Translations under genes and position numbers: made by a program
Shown: one piece after another, positions 26,783-35,191 of the stretch
How positions within the stretch are numbered: position 1 is the first letter of the stretch
Layout of the letters: each line of letters opens with the position of its first letter
Notes under the pieces: model-generated
The model's database searches: none
Seen by the model: the letters and a program-made list of their open reading frames with translations, nothing else
Told to the model about the DNA's origin: nothing
NCBI RefSeq assembly: GCF_050749805.1
Contig: NZ_CP192738.1
Location: forward strand, 4,526,001 to 4,590,000
DNA from: Hahella sp018986435
Lineage (GTDB): Bacteria > Pseudomonadota > Gammaproteobacteria > Pseudomonadales > Oleiphilaceae
Reading direction: 5' to 3'
DNA: 64,000 nucleotides

Positions 26783-28150
26783 ATGGGAGCAGGACCTCTT
26801 AACTTCGCTCCTGTAGACGAGTTTTGTCGTCAGCTATATTTGGAGCACCTGGAAGAAGCGTCTTTTCTATACAACAGCTATCTCGCATGGAGAAATGACC
26901 CGGAAATAACCTGGAGAGATCTTCAAGATCTGGAAGACCGGTTGGATGCGCATATTTTCGCGCTCACATCAGGCGGCGATGCGGCCAAGCAAACCTGTCT
27001 GAAGCATTTGTCAAAAGCCGACTCAGGCGAGATCTACGCCATCGCCAGATTTTTCTGTCAGGCTCATGACGGGCAATGCATATCTCTGTTATGGGAAACC
27101 TTGCTGAAAGGCATCGACGATGAGCTCGAGGAAGAGTCTGAAGAATATGACAAGATAACCGCCGCCGCACGCGCATTACGCCAGGATTATCCTCAAGAGT
27201 GGCGCATCAAGCTGGCGGCGATTTTGGAAACCACTCACCATAAGTTGTTTCCGATTATCGCGTCCGCTGTAGCGATCACCCGCAAAATGTCGGACAAAGG
27301 CGCTAAAAACCTTCTTGAGAACATGCCTTCTCCCTTTCTTCCAAGCGCGCTTGAAAATGTAGCGGAGAACCATACGACAAGCCACGCCAAACTGCTTTAT
27401 CCGCTGCTGGAACATGAGTCCGCCGCAGTACGGCAGTTGGCGGCGGTGGGAATGTTGCGGCTTGGCGAAACCCATGTCCTCCCTCAGTTGCTCAATCAGC
27501 CTCTGACATTCGCCATCCCTATTGCTCTGGCCGGCATTAGACAGCAAATGCAAATCGTTCTGCAGGCTATCAATAAGGAAGAAATGAATATCGACCTGAT
27601 TGCCGCGCTGGGCATCAGCGGCGATCTCAGAGCTGTGAACTTTTTATTGCCCGCCCTGGCTGACGATGAATTGGCCTATCATGCCGCACACGCATTGAAT
27701 CTACTGGTCGGCGCCAATCTTTATGAAGAAGCCTTCCATGAAGAACGCTTTTTTGAAGAAGATCTGTTTGATCATGAGATTGCGGACTTTAAGAACGGTA
27801 AATCTCCCCAGCATCCAGGCGGACGCCCCTATGGCGAGAACATAGAGCAGCTCTCCCGGGACCCGGCGAAATGGCGCCAATGGATGCTGGATAATGAGAG
27901 CCGATTTGATCCGGCTTTACGCTACCGTTATGGGGAACCCGCCTGCCCACAAACTATCGGCAGAAGTTTGGCCAGCCCTCGTACGCCCGACTTCCTGCGC
28001 CGCTGGATTCAGTATGAACTGTGCATCCGGTTCGGACTCGGCGCGCCGTTCTCGGTAGAGAACCCCGTCAAACAACAATATAGACAGTTATCCGGCATCG
28101 CCCAGTGGGTGCAAGAGCACGGATCAGCCCATACTCCAGGACAGTGGTAA
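26783..28150 (+). CDS. TIGR02270-family HEAT-repeat-like T6SS-associated protein
   Basis: A 455-residue, largely helical protein. Paired helices between about residues 200 and 320 (LLYPLLEHESAAVRQLAAVGMLRLGE; AALGISGDLRAVNFLLPALADDE) look like HEAT repeats. The RYRYGEPAC segment and the final helices match TIGR02270 proteins found in T6SS spike/effector modules. The biochemical role is unknown; a scaffold or chaperone for effector loading is likely. It is translated in one run with its neighbours. Confidence 0.82.
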   Translation: MGAGPLNFAPVDEFCRQLYLEHLEEASFLYNSYLAWRNDPEITWRDLQDLEDRLDAHIFALTSGGDAAKQTCLKHLSKADSGEIYAIARFFCQAHDGQCISLLWETLLKGIDDELEEESEEYDKITAAARALRQDYPQEWRIKLAAILETTHHKLFPIIASAVAITRKMSDKGAKNLLENMPSPFLPSALENVAENHTTSHAKLLYPLLEHESAAVRQLAAVGMLRLGETHVLPQLLNQPLTFAIPIALAGIRQQMQIVLQAINKEEMNIDLIAALGISGDLRAVNFLLPALADDELAYHAAHALNLLVGANLYEEAFHEERFFEEDLFDHEIADFKNGKSPQHPGGRPYGENIEQLSRDPAKWRQWMLDNESRFDPALRYRYGEPACPQTIGRSLASPRTPDFLRRWIQYELCIRFGLGAPFSVENPVKQQYRQLSGIAQWVQEHGSAHTPGQW

Positions 28151-28162
28151 GAGAGCCTTCCT

Positions 28163-29278
28163 ATGAGCACCCCACAGGACTTTAATACTGAGCTTCCTAT
28201 CGCCGTCAGCGAAGTCGGCGCGATCACTTCCGTAGGAAGAGGCATGCAAGACAGCTACGCCTCGATCCTCGCCGGCATGTCCAGAAGCACTGAAGTGAGC
28301 GGGTTTAAAGTGTTCGATGGCGATGAGCACGACATGGTTCCGTTAATCGGACATCCGGTCGCCGCAGTCACCGAGGGCTTTTCCGCCCTTGCCCGCTGGC
28401 GCCTGTTGGCGGACCACGCTCTGGGCAATCTTATCCAGCGAGGTAAAACTCCCGGAGCCAAACTGACTCAGACGCCCACCGGCTGCGCAATCGTCTTGCC
28501 GACCCTGGAAGGCGACCGCTTCTACTATGACCGCAGAATACGCCCTCCTTACAGCTCTGAAAGCCTGCTCAGCGGCTTGCTGATAAAGCACGGACTCAAC
28601 ATCCCGCTGGAGCAGCGGGGATATTTTTGCAGTGGCCATGCCGGGATCGGTGAGGCAATTCTCGCTTTAAAAAGTAAAATGGAAGCTGGCGCGATTCACC
28701 GAGGCATTATCATAGCGGTCGACTCGATGTTGGATGGTTTTTCCCTGTTGTGGCTGAACGAAGCCGGGCGTCTGAAAACGCCTGACTCCGCCCACGGCCT
28801 GGCGCCGGGAGAGGCGGCAGTAGCTCTAATTCTGGAGCGGGCCGACGCCCTGCAGCAACGCGGGGGCAAGCCAATGGCCTGGTTGAAAGCCACTGCCTGC
28901 AGCGAAGACGATTATGGATTCTGGCAAATTGGCCGCACCCAGGGGCGCGGATTGATCAATGCGTTGAATCAAGCCATGCAGAACTTCGGGCCAGACTTCC
29001 AGACAGAACTCTATACCGATATTAATGGAGAGCACTGGCGCAGTACTGAGTTAGGCATGGCGATTCCCGGCTCGTCAATTGGACCAAGCCTGGCGGGCGG
29101 ATTCAAAGCGGTGGCGGAGTCAGTGGGCGAAACAGGCGCCGCCAGCGGCGCGCTGAATATCGCCATCGCCGCCCAGGCATTAGCCTTGGGACAATCCCAG
29201 GCGCCTTACGCGACGATCCTGTCCAGCTCGGATTACGGCGACACCTGTGCGTGCATATTACAAAAGGCGATGTTATGA
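28163..29278 (+). CDS. Degenerate beta-ketoacyl-synthase-like T6SS-associated protein
   Basis: A 371-residue thiolase-fold protein. Segments that map on ketosynthases are AVSEVGAITSVGRGMQDSYA, the nucleophile-elbow region YFCSGHAGIGEA, LAPGEAAVALILERAD, and the C-terminal VGETGAASGALNIAIA. The last normally reads GHTxGAAG, with a catalytic His; here that His is absent. The protein is therefore unlikely to be a normal condensing enzyme. Similar pseudo-ketosynthases recur in DUF2169/TIGR02270 modules. The stop overlaps the start of the AHH effector (ATGA), which suggests a chaperone or priming role for that effector. Confidence 0.78.
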   Translation: MSTPQDFNTELPIAVSEVGAITSVGRGMQDSYASILAGMSRSTEVSGFKVFDGDEHDMVPLIGHPVAAVTEGFSALARWRLLADHALGNLIQRGKTPGAKLTQTPTGCAIVLPTLEGDRFYYDRRIRPPYSSESLLSGLLIKHGLNIPLEQRGYFCSGHAGIGEAILALKSKMEAGAIHRGIIIAVDSMLDGFSLLWLNEAGRLKTPDSAHGLAPGEAAVALILERADALQQRGGKPMAWLKATACSEDDYGFWQIGRTQGRGLINALNQAMQNFGPDFQTELYTDINGEHWRSTELGMAIPGSSIGPSLAGGFKAVAESVGETGAASGALNIAIAAQALALGQSQAPYATILSSSDYGDTCACILQKAML

Positions 29279-30117
29279 GCAAAAAGCAAAAGTCAGAAGG
29301 ACCACATGAGTGTTACACCGACGGCTATGGCCCGCACAAAACGGTGCAAGGCATGGAGGGCGGTTCTTGCCTGGCTCGCCATGAACAGTCTTACAAGAAA
29401 AACAACAGCTGCTCTTATCGCTGGCAGGGCGTAGAAAAAGCCAAAACGAAACCCGGCTGCGACGCCTACAATGCACACCCAAACGAAAAGTATCACATTA
29501 CAGGCAGAGGTACCGGCCCCGTCGCCACCTCCAACCTCTCTAACTACACCAAAGACGGCAGCGGCCACGACGGCGCAGCGGGCAAAAGCTTCACCAGCAA
29601 AAAAGGTGATGCACTGACTTTAGTGGAAGTGAATAACTTCACCACCGGCTTCGCCCCTTACGGCAATCAGGTGCATCACATAGTTAATATTAGTTCGGTA
29701 AGAAACGGTATTGAAGAAATAGCGAAAGATCTACCCGACCTTAGAGTATTAATCGTTAATGGTTTGCTGGATGAAAAGTACAATATTAACTATAAAGACA
29801 ACAGCCTGATATTGCCGACACAAAGAAGCGCTTCGGCCAAAACCGGCCTTCCCTCTCACTACGGGAGCCACCCTTCTTATAGCAAGGACATATTGCAGCA
29901 TGTGAAGCAGGCTTTGCAGCCCTACAAAAAAATCGCAAATGAAATGAAAAAGAACAAGCCTCACAGCAAACCCGACCCAGTAGAGCTGAAGAAGAAATTA
30001 GAAGACGCATCCAAGAAACTTTATAAAGAAATTATGGGAGATGCGGCGGCTAATCGGGCAAAAGCTAAAGCAACAAAGATTAACGATGTATCGCCAAAAA
30101 GCTTGCTGGCCCGTTAA
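29275..30117 (+). CDS. AHH-family nuclease-like T6SS effector
   Basis: A 280-residue protein from the ATG in the ATGA overlap with the preceding gene. The C-terminal half carries the AHH/HNH-type toxin pattern: NQVHHIV (His134, His135), a helix, then NYKDNSLILPTQ and LPSHYGSHPSYSKDI (His196, His200). This set of His and Asn residues is the known AHH nuclease layout. The N-terminal part is Cys- and His-rich and has no recognised domain. It lacks its own PAAR domain, so the DUF4150 and DUF2169 proteins probably deliver it. It is followed directly by the Imm11-like array, the expected place for immunity genes. Confidence 0.85.
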   Translation: MSKKQKSEGPHECYTDGYGPHKTVQGMEGGSCLARHEQSYKKNNSCSYRWQGVEKAKTKPGCDAYNAHPNEKYHITGRGTGPVATSNLSNYTKDGSGHDGAAGKSFTSKKGDALTLVEVNNFTTGFAPYGNQVHHIVNISSVRNGIEEIAKDLPDLRVLIVNGLLDEKYNINYKDNSLILPTQRSASAKTGLPSHYGSHPSYSKDILQHVKQALQPYKKIANEMKKNKPHSKPDPVELKKKLEDASKKLYKEIMGDAAANRAKAKATKINDVSPKSLLAR

Positions 30118-30171
30118 AGCTATAGACCTTCTTCCAATCTACTTTAATACTCTCAATTCCAAGGAAAGCAT

Positions 30172-30753
30172 ATGAAATACTTTCTGTTCGATTTCTTAGG
30201 CGATAAAAAAGAAGAAAAATACTGCTTTACTTCCAAAACTCCTGATGGCGGCATTGACTCGTACGACCTAATCGCAGGGTTTCGCTTGTCGGATGAATAC
30301 CCTGATGGCATAGAGGAAGTAACACTGAGCCTGGAAGACCAATTTCCAGGCGTTGAGTTGGCTTCCTTCATCGGCAATACAGATAAAATGCTCGCTTTCA
30401 GCAAAAAAGCCGCCACGCTCATCACTTCGATGAGCGAGTCTGAAATAGAGGTAGTTCCCTTTATCCTCTATAACCAGAAAGGCAAAGTACATAGCACGGA
30501 TTATGTCTTCCTTAACCCAGTTGGGGATAGAGATTGCATCAATTGGAAAGAATCTATCTGCACTCGTGACTCCGAGGGGGATATCTCCACCTACGACAAA
30601 GTTGTCTTTTCAAAAGCAAAACTAAATGAAGCGCCTCACATATTCAGAGTAAAAAATCATACTGGCTACTGTTTGTTCAGCGAGGAGCTGGTCAAAGCCT
30701 TGCTGGACGCTGGCCATACAAACTTAGTTTTTAGCGAAATTGAAATCTCTTAG
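30172..30753 (+). CDS. Imm11/DUF1629-like immunity protein, copy 1
   Basis: A 193-residue soluble protein. The C-terminal half matches the Imm11 (DUF1629) pattern: DYVFLNPVGDRDCINWKES, an APHIFRV strand, and a final helix-strand LLDAGHTNLVFSEIE. Proteins of this family protect against cognate T6SS or polymorphic toxins. It lies 54 bp after the AHH effector gene, and an AAGGAAAG site precedes the ATG, the clearest ribosome site of the array. It is probably the main immunity protein of the pair. Confidence 0.8.
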   Translation: MKYFLFDFLGDKKEEKYCFTSKTPDGGIDSYDLIAGFRLSDEYPDGIEEVTLSLEDQFPGVELASFIGNTDKMLAFSKKAATLITSMSESEIEVVPFILYNQKGKVHSTDYVFLNPVGDRDCINWKESICTRDSEGDISTYDKVVFSKAKLNEAPHIFRVKNHTGYCLFSEELVKALLDAGHTNLVFSEIEIS

Positions 30754-30760
30754 CCATGCA

Positions 30761-31342
30761 ATGAAATACTTTATATTCAATCCATTAGGCGATAAAAGTA
30801 ACGAAAGCTACTGCTTTACTTCCAAAACACCGGACGGTGGAGTTGACTCCTATGATTTAATCGCCGGTTTCAGACTATCTGATGAATATCCAGAAGGTAT
30901 CAAAAATGTTTATTGGCGTCTTGGAGATAACTTTTTAGGATTGGAGCTTGCATCTTATATCGGAAACACGCATAGAATTCTCGCGTTCAATAAAAGCGCA
31001 GCAAACCTGATAACCTCAACTACTCAATCTGAGATCGAAATCATCCCATTTACCTTATTGGACTATAAAGGAAAGGTACATAGCAAAGACTATGTTTTCA
31101 TCAACCCAGTAGGTTCCATTGATTGTATTAACTGGAAAGAGACAGTTTGTAACCGTAGAAATAATGGTGACGTAGCCAACTATGAAAAACTAGTCCTTAA
31201 CAAAGAAAAATCCGATGACCTCCCCCATATATTCCGTATTAAATATTTGACCGCAGAGTATATATTCAGCGAAACTCTAGTTAATACACTACTAAATTCT
31301 GGACATTCAAACTTGGTTTTCAGAGAAATTGAGTTCGCCTAA
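30761..31342 (+). CDS. Imm11/DUF1629-like immunity protein, copy 2
   Basis: 193 residues from the ATG at 30761; a longer frame from 30740 would overlap copy 1 and break the common start. The N-terminal block is closest to copy 1 (TSKTPDGGVDSYDLIAGFRLSDEYP). The C-terminal block is closest to copy 6 (YIFSETLVNTLLNSGH). This mixed affinity points to recombination inside the array. No clear Shine-Dalgarno site is present, so translation may depend on coupling to copy 1, whose stop is 7 nt upstream. Confidence 0.78.
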   Translation: MKYFIFNPLGDKSNESYCFTSKTPDGGVDSYDLIAGFRLSDEYPEGIKNVYWRLGDNFLGLELASYIGNTHRILAFNKSAANLITSTTQSEIEIIPFTLLDYKGKVHSKDYVFINPVGSIDCINWKETVCNRRNNGDVANYEKLVLNKEKSDDLPHIFRIKYLTAEYIFSETLVNTLLNSGHSNLVFREIEFA

Positions 31343-31348
31343 TTCCAA

Positions 31349-31930
31349 ATGAAATATTTTCTCTTCAACACCCTTGGCGACACCAGTAACGATGACTACT
31401 GTTTTACCTCTGATACGCCGGAAGGAGGGATTGACTCATGGGACTTAATCGCAGGTTATCGAATAGCTAACGAATACCCTGGCGGCATTGAAGAGGTTAC
31501 CCTTAAGCTTGAAGATCAGTTTCCTGGGCTTGTCTTGGCCTCTTATATAGGAAACCCAAATCAAATGCTAGCCTTCAGCAAAAAGGCGGCAGACCTAATT
31601 ATATCAATAGCACAGTCTGAAATAGAGGTTATTCCGTTCACACTCTTAACGCCCAAAGGAAAGGTTTATAGTAACGACTACGTTTTTATTAACCCTGTGG
31701 GCGCGATTGACTGCATAAACTGGAAAGAAACTGATTGCTCCCGAAGAAAGAACGGCGATGTTTCCAGCTTTGATAAATTAGTTCTAGATAAGAAAAAAAT
31801 AGACAACCCCCCTCACCTTTTTCGGCTCAAGTATTTAACTAACGCATATATATTTAGCGAAGTTTTGACCAAGTCACTACTGGATAAAAATCATACAAAT
31901 TTAATTTTCAGTGAGATTGAGATGGCCTAG
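31349..31930 (+). CDS. Imm11/DUF1629-like immunity protein, copy 3
   Basis: 193 residues. The N-terminal half is nearly that of copy 5 (NTLGDTSNDDYCFTSDTPEGG, then DSWDLIAGYRIA). The C-terminal half resembles copies 2 and 6 (RRKNGDVSSFDKLVLDKKK and an IFSEVL block). It starts 6 nt after copy 2. No recognisable ribosome site is present. Confidence 0.78.
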   Translation: MKYFLFNTLGDTSNDDYCFTSDTPEGGIDSWDLIAGYRIANEYPGGIEEVTLKLEDQFPGLVLASYIGNPNQMLAFSKKAADLIISIAQSEIEVIPFTLLTPKGKVYSNDYVFINPVGAIDCINWKETDCSRRKNGDVSSFDKLVLDKKKIDNPPHLFRLKYLTNAYIFSEVLTKSLLDKNHTNLIFSEIEMA

Positions 31931-31936
31931 TTAAAA

Positions 31937-32518
31937 GTGAAACATTTTCTTTTCAAATGCTTAGGGGAGAAGAGCAATGATGACTATTGCTTCACTACGG
32001 ATACCCCTGAAGGTGGAGTCGACTCTTACGACCTTATAGCAGGATTTCGTTTATCTGACGAGTACCCGGATGGTATAGAAGATGTTGTTCTAAGACTGGA
32101 AGATAAGTTTCCTGGCTTAGAGCTTGCCTCTTTCATTGGCAACGCCAACAGACTGCTTGCGTTTAGCGTATCAGCCGCTCAAATAATTACTTTCATCAAC
32201 CAGGCAGAAACTGAAACCATCCCCTTCACGCTACTCAATAGCAAAGGCAAAGTACACAGTAAAGATTATGTATTTATTAATCCTGTAGGAAGCTGGGACT
32301 GTATAAATTGGAAGAAGTCAGTCTGTGAGCGAAATGCAAAGGGAGATATAAAGTCTTATGAGAAGCTCGTATTTTCCAGGGAAAAACTAGTAGGGGCGCC
32401 ACACCTTTTTCGAGTCAAACATAAAACCAGCTTATATTTGTTTAGCGAAGCCCTGATTAAAGCATTACTGGACGCTGGCCATACAAACTTAGTTTTTGAA
32501 GATATCGAAGCAGTCTGA
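31937..32518 (+). CDS. Imm11/DUF1629-like immunity protein, copy 4 (GTG start)
   Basis: 193 residues starting with GTG, placed exactly where the other copies have ATG. The N-terminal block mixes the TPEGG type of copies 3 and 5 with the DSYDLIAGFRLSDEYPDGIE type of copy 1. The C-terminal block matches copy 1 and shares an identical 30-nt stretch with it (32468-32497). The GTG start and lack of a ribosome site suggest weak or coupled expression. Confidence 0.77.
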   Translation: MKHFLFKCLGEKSNDDYCFTTDTPEGGVDSYDLIAGFRLSDEYPDGIEDVVLRLEDKFPGLELASFIGNANRLLAFSVSAAQIITFINQAETETIPFTLLNSKGKVHSKDYVFINPVGSWDCINWKKSVCERNAKGDIKSYEKLVFSREKLVGAPHLFRVKHKTSLYLFSEALIKALLDAGHTNLVFEDIEAV

Positions 32519-32528
32519 CAGGCTTGAT

Positions 32529-33110
32529 ATGAAATATTTCCTCTTCAACACTCTCGGCGACACCAGCAACGATGACTACTGTTTCACCTCTGACACACCA
32601 GAAGGAGGCGTTGATTCCTGGGACTTAATCGCGGGATATCGCATAGCTGACGAATATCCAAATGGAATTGAAAAAACCGTACTGAGACTGGAAGAAGAAT
32701 ATCCAGGCCTTGTCCTGGCTTCCTATATTGGAAACGCTGATCGTATGCTTGCTTTTCGCAACGATGCTGCGAAGGTCATTATAGATACCAATCAGAATGA
32801 GACAGAAATCATCCCCTTTACTCTACTTGACCACAAAGGCAAAGTTAGAAGTGAGGATTATGTCTTCATCAATCCTGTTGGCGCTGTGGATTGCCTTAAC
32901 TGGAAGAAATCCATTTGCACCAGAGATAATGAAGGCAACATTGAAACTTACGAAAAGTTAGTTTTTGCAAAAGAAAAGCTAGAGCATGCTCCTCACCTGT
33001 TTCGCATTAGGTTCGATAGTAGCCTCTATCTATTTAGTGAAGCGTTAGTAAATTCTTTGCTAAGTAAGGGCCATACAAACCTAGTATTCAAGGACATTGA
33101 AGTCGCCTAA
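32529..33110 (+). CDS. Imm11/DUF1629-like immunity protein, copy 5
   Basis: 193 residues from the ATG at 32529; a longer frame from 32496 would overlap copy 4. The N-terminal part is nearly identical to copy 3, with mostly synonymous base changes. The C-terminal part (FSEALVNSLLSKGHTNLVFKDIE) is of the copy 1/4 type. The stop codon directly touches the start of copy 6. Confidence 0.78.
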   Translation: MKYFLFNTLGDTSNDDYCFTSDTPEGGVDSWDLIAGYRIADEYPNGIEKTVLRLEEEYPGLVLASYIGNADRMLAFRNDAAKVIIDTNQNETEIIPFTLLDHKGKVRSEDYVFINPVGAVDCLNWKKSICTRDNEGNIETYEKLVFAKEKLEHAPHLFRIRFDSSLYLFSEALVNSLLSKGHTNLVFKDIEVA

Positions 33111-33419
33111 ATGACGAAATACTTTATATTTAATTCTCTAGGTGACGCTAATAACGATAGATACTGTTTCACTTCAGAATTTCCTGTAGGTGGGATTGAC
33201 TGCATTAACTGGAAGGAAACAGTTTGTGATCGCAGAAAAAATGGCGATATTTCCAGCTATGAAAGGCTTGTCCTTGATAAAAACAAAATGTGCAATCCCC
33301 CTCATCTGTTCCGCATCCAGTACCTGGCGGGTGAGTGCATATTCAGCGAAGTGCTTGTTAATACACTACTAAATACCGGACATAGAAATTTGGTTTTTAG
33401 CGAAATTGAAATCCATTAA
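33111..33419 (+). CDS. Imm11-like copy 6 with in-frame central deletion
   Basis: 102 residues. The first block (MTKYFIFNSLGDANNDRYCFTS) is fused in frame to the C-terminal block: EFPVGG joins IDCINWKETVC. Compared with the full copies, 91 codons are missing between the PEGGID site and the NPVGAIDC site. Both sites contain ATTGACT, so a slip or recombination between them explains the loss. The reading frame stays open. It may be a decayed gene or a minimal C-terminal immunity domain. Confidence 0.72.
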   Translation: MTKYFIFNSLGDANNDRYCFTSEFPVGGIDCINWKETVCDRRKNGDISSYERLVLDKNKMCNPPHLFRIQYLAGECIFSEVLVNTLLNTGHRNLVFSEIEIH

Positions 33420-33452
33420 GATAGAGCAAGCCAAAATTACGGAACCTTTATT

Positions 33453-34229
33453 ATGAGCTCACCCTACCTCGAAGATTATAAGGAAAACGCAGAGTACGAA
33501 CTGGAAATAGCCCTTCCTATCGCAATAAAAGAAACTCTGACCAACATGCAGGCGCAATCGGTATGCATGTACTTTCGGCAACGAGGCGCATGCGAATTAC
33601 TGCTGACCGGTGAGCCAGACGCCTTGTATGTCAACCTGATGCAAAGCGCCGCACTACATCAGCACTACCTTCACTTTGCGCCGGAGAACGACAAAGTCAC
33701 CAGCCGGGCGATGCCTTTCTATGACGCCATCGGCGGAGGTTATTGGGAGTGCGCGGAAGATATCGCAAAACATAGTCGCCTGACGTGGAATCAAAAACAT
33801 GAGCTGGAAGAGGACTTTCTTTTTGTCCTGTTCATCATCAAACACTTTTTCCTTGGCGCAGACGAAGATGAGTGCAGGAGCATTATTGAACGTCATGACG
33901 AAGCAGCGGAAGGCGCAGACTCAGAATACAGAGATGTTTGCGAAGCTTTTCTCGACGAAGACAGCGATGCGTTGCATGACGCCATCTGCGCCCTATTGGA
34001 TGTGCGGGCGGCGAGACTGGATAAAATGGCCGAAAATGAGTCGCTTCCTGATGAGATATTGGCCTGGTCCCGTTATTTTTCCATTGAAGCATTCGCCTTG
34101 CTGCGTTTAGCGGAGAAAAAAGGGATAAAGACGGCAATAAACTACTCTCAAATCCCAGAGGTCGCCAGAAAGTCTCCTGGGTTTAAGTTTGAGCCCGACT
34201 CCTGGAAGTCACTGCATTTTGCGCCTTAA
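33453..34229 (+). CDS. Helical protein, candidate Imm49-like immunity protein
   Basis: A 258-residue acidic, mostly helical protein with no signal peptide. I do not recognise it firmly. Helix-rich layout, the late segment WSRYFSIEAFALLRLAEKKGI and the position at the end of an effector-immunity cluster recall the Imm49 family. GC content returns to the genomic level here, unlike the Imm11 array before it. It could protect against an effector encoded elsewhere, or be an orphan immunity gene. Confidence 0.6.
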   Translation: MSSPYLEDYKENAEYELEIALPIAIKETLTNMQAQSVCMYFRQRGACELLLTGEPDALYVNLMQSAALHQHYLHFAPENDKVTSRAMPFYDAIGGGYWECAEDIAKHSRLTWNQKHELEEDFLFVLFIIKHFFLGADEDECRSIIERHDEAAEGADSEYRDVCEAFLDEDSDALHDAICALLDVRAARLDKMAENESLPDEILAWSRYFSIEAFALLRLAEKKGIKTAINYSQIPEVARKSPGFKFEPDSWKSLHFAP

Positions 34230-34258
34230 ACATTAGATTGTTTTTAAGCGGAATGCAT

Positions 34259-34276
34259 GAGGGCTTAACAGCCCTC
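34259..34276. terminator. Hairpin after the effector-immunity cluster
   Basis: A 7-bp perfect stem (34259-34265 with 34270-34276), loop TAAC, 30 bp after the last immunity-like gene. The following sequence is TTAATAC, so termination strength is uncertain. Confidence 0.45.
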
Positions 34277-34363
34277 TTAATACATATCCTTCCGGTAAAC
34301 CCAATCATCAGAGCCCCTTCGCCTTTTAAATCAGAGCCAAGATAGCGCATCGATCTGGATGAT

Positions 34364-35191
34364 CTACTCGACCGTGACACTCCAGCTATCCAGAATCACG
34401 GGCGCTTTATAGGTTTTCCCATACCCCATGATGGTCAATGTCCAGTCTCCCTGAAGCTCTGCCAGATCCATCGGACCGATAATATATTGTTTGCTGACGG
34501 AGCCCTCCCCCGTCCCCACTTTGCCGGTATAGCGACCCAACTGAGTTCCAGAAGGACCCGTCAACACAGCATTCACATACTTTATATCAAGGAAGTTCAA
34601 GGTGACGGCGACGCTTTGCGCATTATTCTCAAAAGGCACATTTAACTTGAACTGCTTCCAGGCGCTGCCCTCTGCTCCACGATCAATACGACTGGCCTTA
34701 TCAAAGGTATAAATAGAAGGGCTATCACTTTGGTCGTCGCCGTCGTCATTTCCGGTCGTCTGCTTGCCATCGTCGATGGTAATGCTCCATTTATCCAGAG
34801 TGACTGGCGCGTCCAGGCTTTTACCATACGCCAGGATGCGCAACGTCCAGTTTCCACTGACCTCGGGGATTGACGTATGGTCAATCACGTACTGCTTACT
34901 CAAGGACCCCTCTCCCGCGCCAACGACGCCAGCGAAGCGCCCCACCATCATCCCACTAGGATCTGTCAGCACGGCGTTAATGGATTTAGCGTCAGTTAAA
35001 TTCAGGTTCACGCTGATGCTCTCTATGCTATCCACATAAGAGACAGGCAATACGATCTCTTTCCAGGTCGCAGAACCCGCATTGCGATCAATGCGAGTTG
35101 GAGCGTCGTATTGAAAAGTGTCAGCAAGCGCCAGAGGAGCCAAACTCAGAGCCGCTAGAGCCGGCAGCAATAATCTTCCCAGTAACGCCAT
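34364..35191 (-). CDS. Secreted protein with two P-domain-like repeats
   Basis: A 275-residue exported protein; the signal peptide ends near LALA|DTF. Two repeats of about 110 residues follow, each with RIDR-AGSA-WK, a strand with V-LNL-D---INAVLTDPSG, GR--G-VG-GEGS-SKQY-I and a closing GNWTLRI-AYGK...LD-WS-T-. This is the proprotein-convertase P-domain (jelly-roll) pattern. No protease domain is attached. The start was moved to the ATG with GGGAGA upstream. It lies on the opposite strand between the immunity array and hcp; any T6SS role is unproven. Confidence 0.78.
   Translation of the reverse strand: MALLGRLLLPALAALSLAPLALADTFQYDAPTRIDRNAGSATWKEIVLPVSYVDSIESISVNLNLTDAKSINAVLTDPSGMMVGRFAGVVGAGEGSLSKQYVIDHTSIPEVSGNWTLRILAYGKSLDAPVTLDKWSITIDDGKQTTGNDDGDDQSDSPSIYTFDKASRIDRGAEGSAWKQFKLNVPFENNAQSVAVTLNFLDIKYVNAVLTGPSGTQLGRYTGKVGTGEGSVSKQYIIGPMDLAELQGDWTLTIMGYGKTYKAPVILDSWSVTVE

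Larger units (their letters stand above)
30172..33419 (+). repeat. Tandem array of six Imm11/DUF1629-like genes
   Basis: Five copies of exactly 193 codons follow one another with 6-10 nt spacers. A sixth copy of 102 codons abuts the fifth with no gap. All share a start like MKYFLF-LGD, the DYCFTS-TP-GG block, a DYVF-NPVG-DC-NWK block and a C-terminal LL--GH-NLVF-EIE block. The region is clearly more AT-rich than the flanking genes. The copies are mosaic: for example 30703-30732 (copy 1) and 32468-32497 (copy 4) are identical over 30 nt, although other parts differ. Confidence 0.9.

Noticed and set aside
32496..32528. Upstream start for immunity copy 5 overlapping copy 4
   Set aside because: All other copies begin at the MKYFLF-type start and are 193 codons long; the ATG at 32529 gives the same length.
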